Assembly (NCBI GenBank): GCA_950075905.1
Contig: CATMVR010000013.1
Location: 1 to 19,497, forward strand
From: an uncultured Persicitalea sp.
GTDB taxonomy: Bacteria > Bacteroidota > Bacteroidia > Cytophagales > Spirosomataceae
Direction: 5' to 3'
DNA length: 19,497 bases
Positions within the stretch are counted from its first letter, which is position 1; each line of letters starts with the position of its first letter. A program made the translations under genes and the position numbers. The notes beneath the pieces are model-generated. The model did not search any database and was not told the origin of the DNA. It worked only from the letters and a program-made list of their open reading frames with translations. Below, piece after piece: positions 7,026 through 16,015 of the stretch.

Positions 7026-10000
7026 TTGTCAGGAACTATTTACCAATTTCTATTTCGAACGGTTACCATCACGGCGAGTGCGTACTTGCTAGTCAGCGCT
7101 TCCGGTAACTTCATGGCTCCTCGTGCGGAGGAAGGTAGTTCTGTATGGGCTATACAGGCCGATACAGTCGTTGCTGATACAAGCGGGGAAGGCCTGAAAA
7201 AATCAGGCCGGGGGAATGCTTTGCGCTGGCAGGATTTCTACCGCAACCGCTTCTCCGAGCCCCGGCCGCGGTCTACCTTCTACCTGAAAGACCCGGACAA
7301 TATCACTACTAATATGCAGCTGGACACGACCGGCCGCGTGGTAGTAACAGAGGACGTCATGACACCCAAGGGCTCGCTCAATTACCGCCCCACCGAGAGC
7401 CTGGATCTAAAAGCCTACAACGAGATGCAGCGCCGGCGCGCCTTCGAAACCCTCATGCGGGAGTACTCGGCGCGGCTGGATGGAAAAAGTGCTATGGGCG
7501 GGCGCGGCCTCTTGCCTAAGCTAGACCTGCCACCTGCTCTCGATAAGCTGTTTGGGCAGGACTTCATGAATTTCAAGCCCAATGGCTTTGTGGCGCTGGA
7601 TTTTGGCGTTCTGCACCAGTTTATCGACAATCCGGCGGTGCCGGTGCGGCAGCGGCGCAATACCAACTTCATCTTCAACGAGCAGATCAACATAAATTTT
7701 AACGCCAACCTGGGCGACCGGCTGGGCTTTCTGACCAACTTTGATACCAAGGCGAGCTTTAACTTCGAAAACGCGCTCAAACTCAACTACAAGGCACCCG
7801 AAGAAAGCCTGATACGAAAAGTAGAGGCGGGCAACATCAGCTGGCCCATCAATAGTCAGTTGATTCCGGGCGTGCAAAACCTGTTTGGCCTCAAAACCGA
7901 GTTTCAGTTTGGCCGTCTGAATGCCACGATCGTAGGCTCGCAGCAGCGCTCGCGCAAGGAGCGAATCGTGCTCAGGGGCGGGGCCCAAACCAAAGATTTT
8001 GAGATCCGGGTAGACAATTACGACGAAAACCGCCATTTTTTCCTATCTCACTTTTTTCGCAACAAGTATGAAAGCGCGCTGAAAACACTGCCTGTGATTA
8101 CTTCGGGCGTGACCATCACGCGTTTGGAAGTGTACGTGACCAACCGCACCACCACCACTGAGTCGCTGCGCAACCTGGCGGCCTTTGCCGATTTGGGCGA
8201 GCCCAATCCTTACAATGCATCGAACCCCAACCTGCAGCCCATCAACCGCACTCAGCCCGCGGGCAATGATGTCAACGGACTATATAAAAGCCTGCAGCAG
8301 AATGAGAACTTCCGGCAGGTAGATCAGGCTACATTTGTGCTGTCCAACGAGCTGGGCTTACAGAAAAGCGTTGACTTTGAAGTACTCCGTGGTGCCAAGC
8401 GCCTGATTGAAGACCGGGAGTACAAGTTCAACCCCGAACTGGGGTATCTCTCGCTGACCGTACCGCTGCGCAATGATGAGGTACTGGCCGTAGCCTACGA
8501 GTATACCCTCAACGGCCGCGCCTACAAGGTAGGTGAGCTGACCGAAGACTATCAGAACCGCAAAGACGACGAGGTGATTGCGCTCAAACTGCTGAAATCG
8601 TCCACGATTCGGAATAACACCCAGCTGCCGATGTGGGATCTGATGATGAAGAACGTATACGCCCTGGGCACGAATCAGATCGATCGGGAGGGCTTTCAGT
8701 TTCGGATTATCTACAAGGACGACCTGACCGGCATCGACAACCCCAACCTGCAGGAAGGACGTAACCTGCAAAACAAACCCCTGCTTAGAATCATGGGCCT
8801 CGACCGGCTCAACCCCGTCAACGACGTGCAGCCCGATGGTAACTTCGACTTTGTGGAAGGGGTAACGATCGACCCCCGCACGGGCCGGGTGTTCTTTCCG
8901 GTCCTGGAACCCTTTGGTTCCAATCTGGCGAAGTACTTCGAGCCCGACGAGGATATTCTCCGCAACAAGTACGTCTACGACGAGCTGTACAATACCACGC
9001 TTATCGATGCCCAGCAGGTATCGGAGCGCAATAAGTTTTACCTCAAAGGCTCTTACCAGTCGGCCGGGGGTACCGACGTGCAGCTACCTTATGGTGTGTC
9101 GGAGGAATCCGTGACGGTCACTTCGGGAGGCGTGGCCCTGGCGCCGGGCTCGGACTTCATTGTGGAAGCGCAGATCGGGCGCGTGCGGCTGGGGAATCCT
9201 AGCGTCCTGAATTCGGGACGGGAGATTGTGATCGAGTTTGAGCGTCCCGATATGTTTAGCAACCAGATCCGTACGTTGTTCGGTACCCGACTGGACTACC
9301 TGGTCAGCAATGATATTAATATCGGGATGACGGCCATGCACCACCGCGAAACCCCGGCGGGTTTTCTGACCCGCGTGGCCCTCGGCAACGAGCCCACCAA
9401 TAATACCATCGTTGGGTTCGACGCTAACATCCGCAAGGATGCCCCTTTCCTGACCAAATGGCTGGATAAGCTACCCTTGATTCAAACCAAAGAGCCTTCG
9501 AGCATTCTGTTTAAGGGCGAAGTGGCCAAGCTGTTTCCCGGCGTGGCGCCGCGCGTCAACAACCGCTCGCTGGTGGATGACTTCGAGGGAGCCCGTACCA
9601 TCTACGACCTGACCCGGCAGCCCACCCGCTGGCGACTGGGAGCCACGCCCCAGCAATACCCGCAGGGTACTCTCACCAATCCGCTGGAGTACGGCTATCG
9701 CCGGGCCAAGATTTCGGCCTATACCGTAGATAATATTTTTGTGATCCAGGGCTTTGGCGCGGGGCTTCGTCCCCCCAACATCACTGACGCCGACCTGGAA
9801 AACTACTACGAGCGGCAATTCAATCCCCAGCAGCTGTTTCCGGGCCGGTCGGTACCCCCGCTGAACCTGCCTCAGAATATTCTGGACATTGCGTACTATC
9901 CCCGCGAACGCGGTATGTACAACTACAACCCCGACCTGGATAACGATGGCTTCCTGAAAAATCCCCGGCGCAACTTCGGGGCCATCAGCCGGGCCGTTAC

Positions 10001-13000
10001 GTCCGACATCGACTTTGACAACGCCAACATCGAGAACATAGAGTTCTGGCTGATGGACCCGTTCATCGGCGGTGAAAAGGGGATCGTGCGCGATGGAATT
10101 GAGAACAAAAACAACACCACGGGTGGTAAGCTGGTGTTCAATCTGGGCGATGTATCAGAGGATGTAATTAAGGACGGTCGCTACAACTTTGAAAACGGCC
10201 TGCCGGTCAATGATGCACAGCCCGGAGTAAATGTAGACAGTACCGCGTGGGGCCGCGTGACCAAGCAGCAGTACCTGATCAATGCGTTCAGCAACGAGCC
10301 GGGAGCCCGCGAGAAGCAGGACATTGGTCTGGATGGCCTGAACAACGCCGATGAGCGCCGCTATTTCCGGGAGCGCTTTCTGGACCGGCTGCCCGCTACT
10401 CTGACCACTGAGGCCCGCGAGCGCATTCTGGACGATCCTTCGGGCGACGACTTCCAGTTTTACCTGGGCGCTGAGCTGGACTTAGCCGACAAGAAAATAT
10501 TGGAACGCTACAAGGAGTACCTGGGTATGGAGGGCAACTCGCCCGAGAGCACGGCCAACACCAGTGCCAATATTACCCCAGCCGCCACCAACGTACCTGA
10601 CGCGGAAGACTTGAACGTAGATAACACCATCAACGACAACGAAGCCTACTACGAATACGAGATTGACTTGAAACCCAATCAGCTCGAAATTGGCAAGGGG
10701 TATATCGTGGATAAGACCGTGGCCGACGGCGCCAACTGGTACCTGTTCCGGATGCCCATCAAGGAATTTACCCGGAAAGTGGGGCAAATAAATGGGTTCA
10801 AGTCCATCCGGTTTGTGCGGCTGTATCTTACCGACTTTGAGCAACCTGTGGTACTGCGCTTCGCGCAGCTGCAGATGGTGGGCCAGCAGTACCGCAAGTA
10901 CCTCTCTGACCTCGACGCACCCGGCCTGCAGGAAGTCCCCGAGCCCTACGACGCCAAGTTTACGGTAGGTACCGTGAGTATTGAGGAAAACAGCCAGGCC
11001 AACAACGCCGACAAGAAATATATCTACGCCGTACCTCCGGGCTGGAAGCGCGACCAGGACTTTACCCAGCCGGCGGGAAATTTCCAGCTCAACGAGCAAT
11101 CCATGAGCCTTTGCGTGACCGACCTGCGCGACTCTGATTCGCGGGCCGTGTTCAAAAACGTGAACCTGGACCTGCAATTTCGGGAGCGTCTGCGCATGTA
11201 CATCCACATGCACAACGACGAGAACGAAAGCACGCGGGTAGGGGCGTTTCTGCGGTTGGGCACGGATTTGACCCAGAACTACTACGAAATTGAGGTAGCC
11301 AACCTGCGGGCTACCCCCGAGAATGTGAGCGCGCCCGAGGAGGTTTGGCCTATGGAAAACGAGCTGAATATTGCCCTGGAAGAGCTGATTGAGGCGAAGG
11401 CGCAACGAAACCGCGCCGAAAATCGGGCGATCAGCCTGCCCTACTCGGTAGTGATTACAGATAAAATGACCCTGCGCGAGTACAAGATCACCGTCGTGGG
11501 TAACCCCGATCTGAGCGCCGTGCGCGTACTCATGATCGGTGTACGAAACCCCAAGTCGGCCGATGAGCGGAGCAAAAGTTTCTGTATCTGGGTCAACGAG
11601 ATGCACGTAGAAGGCTTTGACCAAACCGCCGGTGAAGCGGCGATTGGGCAGCTGAACGCCAAACTCGCAGACTTTGCTACTCTAACGGCTTCGGGCCGGA
11701 TCGAGACCTTTGGTTTTGGTGGGGTGCAGCAGCGCATCGGTGAGCGCACCCGGGCTACCACCACCGAGTTTGGCATTTCGTCCAACATCTCCGTGGATAA
11801 ACTCTTGCCGCAGGAGTGGGGATTCAGTATTCCGCTCTACGTCAACTACGACAACCGGCGCATCAGTCCGCATTTTAACCCCCTTGATCCCGACACACCT
11901 TTGTCCACCTCTCTGGACAATCTTGATAATTCCGAAGAGCGCGAACGCTACCGGCTGCTGGTGCAGGACAATACCATACGGCGGGGAATCAACCTGTCCA
12001 ACGTCCGGAAAGTAAAAACGAAGCAGGGCGCCAAAAATCATTTCTATGATTTTGAGAACCTTGCCTTTACCTATGCATTCAGCGACCTGACCCGAACCAA
12101 CATTCTGACCGAGATGTACGCCCAGCGGATGTACCGGGGGGGTGTAGCCTATACCTATGCCACGCAGCCGAAAGCTTTTGAACCCTTCCGCAAGTGGCAG
12201 ACGGATAGTCGTTACCTGAATTTTATCAAAGATTTCAACCTGACGGTATTTCCTACCAGCGTATCGGTACGGGCCGACGTAGACCGGAGCTTTACCAAAA
12301 CCCAGCTCCGCAACTCCGATCTGACCACGGCGGGTATGGAGCCGCTGTTCGAGAAGTACTTCTGGTTCAACCGCTACTACGATATAACCTGGAATCTCAC
12401 TAAAAGCGTGGTACTGAGCTACAATACCGTGGCCAATGCCATCGTGGACGAACCCATGGGAGACATCAACACAGAGGCCAAGCAGGATACCCTGTGGAAC
12501 AATCTGAAAAATCTGGGGCGGATGAAAAACTTCGATCAGCGCATCCGCCTGACCTACCGCCTGCCGCTCGACAAGCTACCGTTCACCGACTGGATGACGG
12601 CCGATTACAACCATACCATTGCGTATAACTTCCAGGCCAACGCATTGGGTATCACAGATTCTTTGGGGATACCTTTCGGTAATATTATCCGTAATAGCCG
12701 GGAGCGGGGAGTGACGGGTCGCGTGGATTTTGTAGCGCTGTACAACAAATTGAGGTACCTGCGCTTTGCGAATTCGCCTTCACAACAGAAGAAAAACTTT
12801 GCCCGTAGCCCCGGCGATGTGGAAGATCTGCCCGCACCCCCTAGCCGGGTGTTGAAAGACCTCACCCGCGTGCTGATGACGGTACGGGGCATCAACGTGA
12901 GTTATACGGTGCTGGAAACCACCGCCCTGCCGGGCTACCTGCGCACGCCCCGCTACTTTGGGCTCGACGATGTCAACGCCCCCGGCCTGCCCTTTGTGCT

Positions 13001-14207
13001 GGGTAGTCAGGATAGAAATATCCATGTACGGGCGGCCAACAACGGCTGGATCACCACGAGTACGGTACAAAACCAGCCGTTTCAGCAGACCATTCAGAAA
13101 AACTTCAACTTCCGTACTACCCTCGAGCCGTTCAAGGACTTCAGGATGCAGATCGAAGGCCGCCTGACGCGGCAGGACGCTTACCAGGAGTTTTACCGGC
13201 CTGAGGAGCCGGGCGGCGAGTTTGTGAGTCAGAGCCCGGTGCGCAACGGGCAGTTCAGTATGTCGTTCCTGTCGTTCCGGACGGCTTTTACCAAAATGAA
13301 CCGCGATAATACTTCGCCCGTCTTTGATCGCTTCCGTAGCTACCGCGAGATTTTGCAACAGCGCCTCAACCGCGAGAACGATAGCAACGGCGAGTACAAC
13401 GAAAACTCACAGGATGTCCTGATTCCGGCTTTCTTTGCGGCTTATACCGGTAAAGACCCCGAAACGGTGCGCATTTCGCCTTTCCTGGGTTTCCCCATGC
13501 CCAACTGGCGGGTCGACTACAACGGACTTTCGCAGTTGAAGCCGTTCAAAAAGATATTCAGCTCGTTTACGCTGACGCACAACTACATTTCCAATTACAG
13601 CGTCGGTAACTTCACTTCCTCGCTGGGCTACGAGGCGCTGTACGTCAATCTGGCCGTAACGGGCTACCCGCTTTCGGCCCGTACCAACGACTTCGGGCAG
13701 TATGTACCCGTATTTGTGATGAGCACCGTGACGATGTCGGAAAAGTTTTCGCCGCTGGTCGGCATCAACTTCCGGACGCAGAGCCGCATTACGGGCCGCA
13801 TCGACTACAACCGCGACCGCACCGTAGCCCTGAACCTGTCCAACTCGCAGGTGGCCGAACTTTTCAACCAGGACCTGACCATCAGTATCGGCTTTACGAA
13901 AAACAACGTGCCGATTCCGTTCAAGATCAATGGCGTGAAGAAAAAACTGAAAAACGACCTGACGGTACAGGTGGGGCTGTCGTTCCGCGATACGAGGGCC
14001 ATTCAGCGCAAGTTTGACGGGCAGAATATACCCATTGCCGGTAATATCAACTTCCAGCTGCGTCCTACGGTAAATTACGTGGTGAACAATCGTCTGAGCC
14101 TGCAATTCTACTTCGACCGTACCTTCAACGATCCGCTGGTGTCCAACTCGTTCTACCGCTCTACCACGGCGGGGGGCGTGCAGGTGAAGTTTAACCTGGC
14201 GGAATAG
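7026..14207 (+). CDS. sprA: Type IX secretion translocon SprA/Sov (cell surface protein SprA)
   Basis: The giant outer-membrane channel through which type IX secretion cargo, including gliding adhesins and secreted enzymes, leaves the cell. The known F. johnsoniae protein is a single-chain 36-strand barrel that works with PorV and a peptidyl-prolyl isomerase. This product is 2393 residues, close to the roughly 2400 of characterised homologues. Family landmarks seen: the GNISWPINSQLIPG-type block then LFGLKTEFQFG (about 268-297), NYDENRHFFLSHFFR (about 331-345), repeated GRVFF/RVRLG elements, long stretches of alternating hydrophobic strands rich in N, R, Y and F, and a C-terminus ending FYFDRTFNDPL and VQVKFNLAE. 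The TTG at 7026 gives a signal peptide (R11, then a hydrophobic TITASAYLLVSAS stretch). An in-frame TAG lies at 7020, and the next ATG (codon 30) would cut the signal off. No frameshift was seen over 7.2 kb. Probably co-transcribed with ruvA. Confidence 0.97.
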   Translation: MSGTIYQFLFRTVTITASAYLLVSASGNFMAPRAEEGSSVWAIQADTVVADTSGEGLKKSGRGNALRWQDFYRNRFSEPRPRSTFYLKDPDNITTNMQLDTTGRVVVTEDVMTPKGSLNYRPTESLDLKAYNEMQRRRAFETLMREYSARLDGKSAMGGRGLLPKLDLPPALDKLFGQDFMNFKPNGFVALDFGVLHQFIDNPAVPVRQRRNTNFIFNEQININFNANLGDRLGFLTNFDTKASFNFENALKLNYKAPEESLIRKVEAGNISWPINSQLIPGVQNLFGLKTEFQFGRLNATIVGSQQRSRKERIVLRGGAQTKDFEIRVDNYDENRHFFLSHFFRNKYESALKTLPVITSGVTITRLEVYVTNRTTTTESLRNLAAFADLGEPNPYNASNPNLQPINRTQPAGNDVNGLYKSLQQNENFRQVDQATFVLSNELGLQKSVDFEVLRGAKRLIEDREYKFNPELGYLSLTVPLRNDEVLAVAYEYTLNGRAYKVGELTEDYQNRKDDEVIALKLLKSSTIRNNTQLPMWDLMMKNVYALGTNQIDREGFQFRIIYKDDLTGIDNPNLQEGRNLQNKPLLRIMGLDRLNPVNDVQPDGNFDFVEGVTIDPRTGRVFFPVLEPFGSNLAKYFEPDEDILRNKYVYDELYNTTLIDAQQVSERNKFYLKGSYQSAGGTDVQLPYGVSEESVTVTSGGVALAPGSDFIVEAQIGRVRLGNPSVLNSGREIVIEFERPDMFSNQIRTLFGTRLDYLVSNDINIGMTAMHHRETPAGFLTRVALGNEPTNNTIVGFDANIRKDAPFLTKWLDKLPLIQTKEPSSILFKGEVAKLFPGVAPRVNNRSLVDDFEGARTIYDLTRQPTRWRLGATPQQYPQGTLTNPLEYGYRRAKISAYTVDNIFVIQGFGAGLRPPNITDADLENYYERQFNPQQLFPGRSVPPLNLPQNILDIAYYPRERGMYNYNPDLDNDGFLKNPRRNFGAISRAVTSDIDFDNANIENIEFWLMDPFIGGEKGIVRDGIENKNNTTGGKLVFNLGDVSEDVIKDGRYNFENGLPVNDAQPGVNVDSTAWGRVTKQQYLINAFSNEPGAREKQDIGLDGLNNADERRYFRERFLDRLPATLTTEARERILDDPSGDDFQFYLGAELDLADKKILERYKEYLGMEGNSPESTANTSANITPAATNVPDAEDLNVDNTINDNEAYYEYEIDLKPNQLEIGKGYIVDKTVADGANWYLFRMPIKEFTRKVGQINGFKSIRFVRLYLTDFEQPVVLRFAQLQMVGQQYRKYLSDLDAPGLQEVPEPYDAKFTVGTVSIEENSQANNADKKYIYAVPPGWKRDQDFTQPAGNFQLNEQSMSLCVTDLRDSDSRAVFKNVNLDLQFRERLRMYIHMHNDENESTRVGAFLRLGTDLTQNYYEIEVANLRATPENVSAPEEVWPMENELNIALEELIEAKAQRNRAENRAISLPYSVVITDKMTLREYKITVVGNPDLSAVRVLMIGVRNPKSADERSKSFCIWVNEMHVEGFDQTAGEAAIGQLNAKLADFATLTASGRIETFGFGGVQQRIGERTRATTTEFGISSNISVDKLLPQEWGFSIPLYVNYDNRRISPHFNPLDPDTPLSTSLDNLDNSEERERYRLLVQDNTIRRGINLSNVRKVKTKQGAKNHFYDFENLAFTYAFSDLTRTNILTEMYAQRMYRGGVAYTYATQPKAFEPFRKWQTDSRYLNFIKDFNLTVFPTSVSVRADVDRSFTKTQLRNSDLTTAGMEPLFEKYFWFNRYYDITWNLTKSVVLSYNTVANAIVDEPMGDINTEAKQDTLWNNLKNLGRMKNFDQRIRLTYRLPLDKLPFTDWMTADYNHTIAYNFQANALGITDSLGIPFGNIIRNSRERGVTGRVDFVALYNKLRYLRFANSPSQQKKNFARSPGDVEDLPAPPSRVLKDLTRVLMTVRGINVSYTVLETTALPGYLRTPRYFGLDDVNAPGLPFVLGSQDRNIHVRAANNGWITTSTVQNQPFQQTIQKNFNFRTTLEPFKDFRMQIEGRLTRQDAYQEFYRPEEPGGEFVSQSPVRNGQFSMSFLSFRTAFTKMNRDNTSPVFDRFRSYREILQQRLNRENDSNGEYNENSQDVLIPAFFAAYTGKDPETVRISPFLGFPMPNWRVDYNGLSQLKPFKKIFSSFTLTHNYISNYSVGNFTSSLGYEALYVNLAVTGYPLSARTNDFGQYVPVFVMSTVTMSEKFSPLVGINFRTQSRITGRIDYNRDRTVALNLSNSQVAELFNQDLTISIGFTKNNVPIPFKINGVKKKLKNDLTVQVGLSFRDTRAIQRKFDGQNIPIAGNINFQLRPTVNYVVNNRLSLQFYFDRTFNDPLVSNSFYRSTTAGGVQVKFNLAE

Positions 14208-14212
14208 GGAAA

Positions 14213-14245
14213 AGAGCTGTCAGGTATCTGAAACCTGACAGCTCT
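14213..14245. terminator. Perfect 13-bp hairpin after sprA
   Basis: AGAGCTGTCAGGT (14213-14225) and ACCTGACAGCTCT (14233-14245) are exact inverse complements around the 7-nt loop ATCTGAA. It starts 5 bp after the sprA stop. There is no T run on the plus side, and only TTTCCC on the minus side. It sits at the end of sprA and just beyond the minus-strand gene remnant, so it may serve convergent transcription. The CTGTCAGGT...ACCTGACAG core has the look of a dispersed hairpin repeat. Confidence 0.55.
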
Positions 14246-14253
14246 GATCAATC

Positions 14254-14409
14254 TCAGGCCAGTGCGCACGAGCTATTCTCACCAGATACTCCGGCTTCCA
14301 ACCGCTTACTTTGCCGGTAAAGTACTACGGCGATCAAGGCCCAGGTTGTGGCATTGTAAAGACCTCCAAAGAAAAAAACTGTGTTGGTTCGGTCAAAGAT
14401 CGCGTGGGG
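14254..14409 (-). pseudogene. Start-less C-terminal remnant of an unidentified membrane protein
   Basis: Directly after the TAA of the GT22 gene, and in the same frame, 51 sense codons run to a TGA at 14254. No usable start codon is present. The deduced peptide has a convincing protein-like composition: charged IFDRTNT, one hydrophobic segment (VFFFGGLYNATTWALIAVVLY), then a basic cytoplasmic-type tail RQSKRLEAG and a short polar end. This pattern suggests the last transmembrane helix and tail of a lost membrane protein rather than random sequence. I do not recognise the family. It could instead be chance, or a readthrough extension of the upstream gene. Confidence 0.35.
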
Positions 14410-15900
14410 TTATTTATTCAGACTGAACACCTTCCACCGGCCGGGGCCTAGCCGCATCCAGTTGCGATAGTCAACTTTTTTGACAAATTCTGGCTCGGGA
14501 TCAAATACCGGTTTCAGTTTTCCAGCTACTTTTTCCTGCTCGTTCCAATCCAGTATTACGTAGGTGAGCGTATCCTTTAAGGCCTTCTTTTTCGTAAGTG
14601 TCTGTATAAAATTATCGTTCATTTCTCTGATAATTACATCGTTGTCAGCCTTATAGAAAAAGGGGGTGATGTCTCTTACGCCCGAATTGAGGGCATAGAA
14701 AAAACGGGTATCATCGTAGTAAAAAACTACGGGTTTGTGGGGTAGAACGCGGATGAATTTGTGGATTTCATGTGAGTTGTCGTAAACTCTAAACAGGCAG
14801 GCAACAAAGGCAAAACTATTTATAATCAGCAAAGGAGATAGGATTGCCAATGAATTTCGCCTTTTTTTGAAAACGCTTTGGAGGGTTTGCAATGCCCGTG
14901 CTATCATGTACGGAATGAACACAAGAACAGGAAAGAGGAAGCGGATTTCTTTATGGGAGATAAGGCAGTGGATCAAAACAAACAGCGAGAATACCCAGTT
15001 GACCGGATTCTTCAACTCGGTAAATAGGAAAAGGACGATGAGCCCAATCAATGTACCGTTGAGGAATATCATCCATTTGCTGAAATCGATAGTGGTGAAA
15101 TACCACCACCAGGGTTCTACCCCAAAACTAGCCGCAACTCCTTGTAAAAGGTTGGCATTGAAGTAATTCCAGGCGGTGAGTGCCCATTCACCGTAGAACC
15201 ACCGGTCAAACAGTACCCCCCCTGTGATAATCAAAACAAAGCTGGAAAGCATGATCAGCCAGTATCTAAACTGCTTTCCGTGAAATAGCAGTAGCCAGAG
15301 TGCCAGGCAGACCAGCATGATGGCCGCCTGGTAACGGAACAGAAAGGATAGTCCAAAGAGTATACCAACAATGAATACTGTACGCGCTGTAAGTTCTTTT
15401 GGGGGTATTCCTTTGAGGGAAGAGTATAATCTGGCAAATCCTAGCATGAAGAAGCAGGTACACCAGTTTTCGGAACTGAATCTGACGCCAATGACTGGAA
15501 ATACATACAGGAAAAAAGTGCTGCCCAGAAAGACGTACCTGATCCAGGAAGTGCTAAGGTCTGATTTCAACGCATTGAACAGGGCGTATGAGCTATACAG
15601 GAAAAACAGAGCGCTTAGTAACCGGAGGATGAAGGCTTGGGAATAGGGATCTGTCAGGTGCAATACGCTGAGTGCTTCCAGAATGACCAGCGCCAGAGTG
15701 GGCTGAATCGTAGGCCTAAGTCTGGCTTCAAACTCCCAGGGGAGGTGCCTGGCCTCGATGAGACCTCGCTTGAAGTTGGCAAATTCGAGGATTTGAAAAT
15801 GCTCATCGGCATGTAAATTTCCAACCATCACATAGGCAGCAATGGTGTAGGAAATTAACACAGAAAGGAGAATCAGTAGATGGATTTTACGCGTTACCAT
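14410..15900 (-). CDS. GT22 family (Alg9/PIG-B-like) membrane mannosyltransferase
   Basis: A polytopic membrane glycosyltransferase of 496 residues, expected to use a polyprenyl-phosphate sugar donor on the outer face of the inner membrane. Two GT22 hallmarks are present. The first loop has HADEHFQ (30-36), the acidic HxDE motif after the first helix. The family signature HKEIRF is at 316-321, in the HKExRF form named for ALG9, ALG12, PIG-B and SMP3. Between them, DRWFYGEW (232-239), an NYFNANLLQG stretch and a tryptophan-rich EPWWWYF (262-268) fit the family loop. About 8-10 hydrophobic helices are visible, and a soluble C-terminal part (about 385-496) follows. The sugar and acceptor are unknown; mannose is the family's usual donor sugar. 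Composition is visibly AT-richer than the neighbours. It is flanked on both sides by gene fragments. No polysaccharide cluster surrounds it. Confidence 0.85.
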   Translation of the reverse strand: MVTRKIHLLILLSVLISYTIAAYVMVGNLHADEHFQILEFANFKRGLIEARHLPWEFEARLRPTIQPTLALVILEALSVLHLTDPYSQAFILRLLSALFFLYSSYALFNALKSDLSTSWIRYVFLGSTFFLYVFPVIGVRFSSENWCTCFFMLGFARLYSSLKGIPPKELTARTVFIVGILFGLSFLFRYQAAIMLVCLALWLLLFHGKQFRYWLIMLSSFVLIITGGVLFDRWFYGEWALTAWNYFNANLLQGVAASFGVEPWWWYFTTIDFSKWMIFLNGTLIGLIVLFLFTELKNPVNWVFSLFVLIHCLISHKEIRFLFPVLVFIPYMIARALQTLQSVFKKRRNSLAILSPLLIINSFAFVACLFRVYDNSHEIHKFIRVLPHKPVVFYYDDTRFFYALNSGVRDITPFFYKADNDVIIREMNDNFIQTLTKKKALKDTLTYVILDWNEQEKVAGKLKPVFDPEPEFVKKVDYRNWMRLGPGRWKVFSLNK

Positions 15901-15949
15901 TCATAAAGAATTAGGCCGAAGGGTGTTTCTTTGAACTTATCAAAAGCTT

Positions 15950-15957
15950 CAAAGATA
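15950..15957 (-). promoter_or_regulatory. Candidate -7 element of the GT22 gene
   Basis: On the minus strand TATCTTTG matches TAnnTTTG exactly, 49 nt before the start codon. The position where a -33 TTG would sit reads GTGATG, so the upstream element is poor. Confidence 0.45.
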
Positions 15958-16015
15958 ATGTGTGTATTTTTATCTTCATCACTAAAAAGTCGTAAATGCT
16001 TATGATTGAGGAAAT

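Noticed and set aside
10482..11624. 380-codon open frame antisense to sprA
   Set aside because: It lies wholly inside sprA in a mirrored frame, and the product is rich in H, V, G and R with no domain pattern. GC-rich third positions of sprA explain the lack of stops.
13407..14105. 232-codon open frame antisense to the sprA 3' end
   Set aside because: Same compositional shadow; no start context, no recognisable domain.
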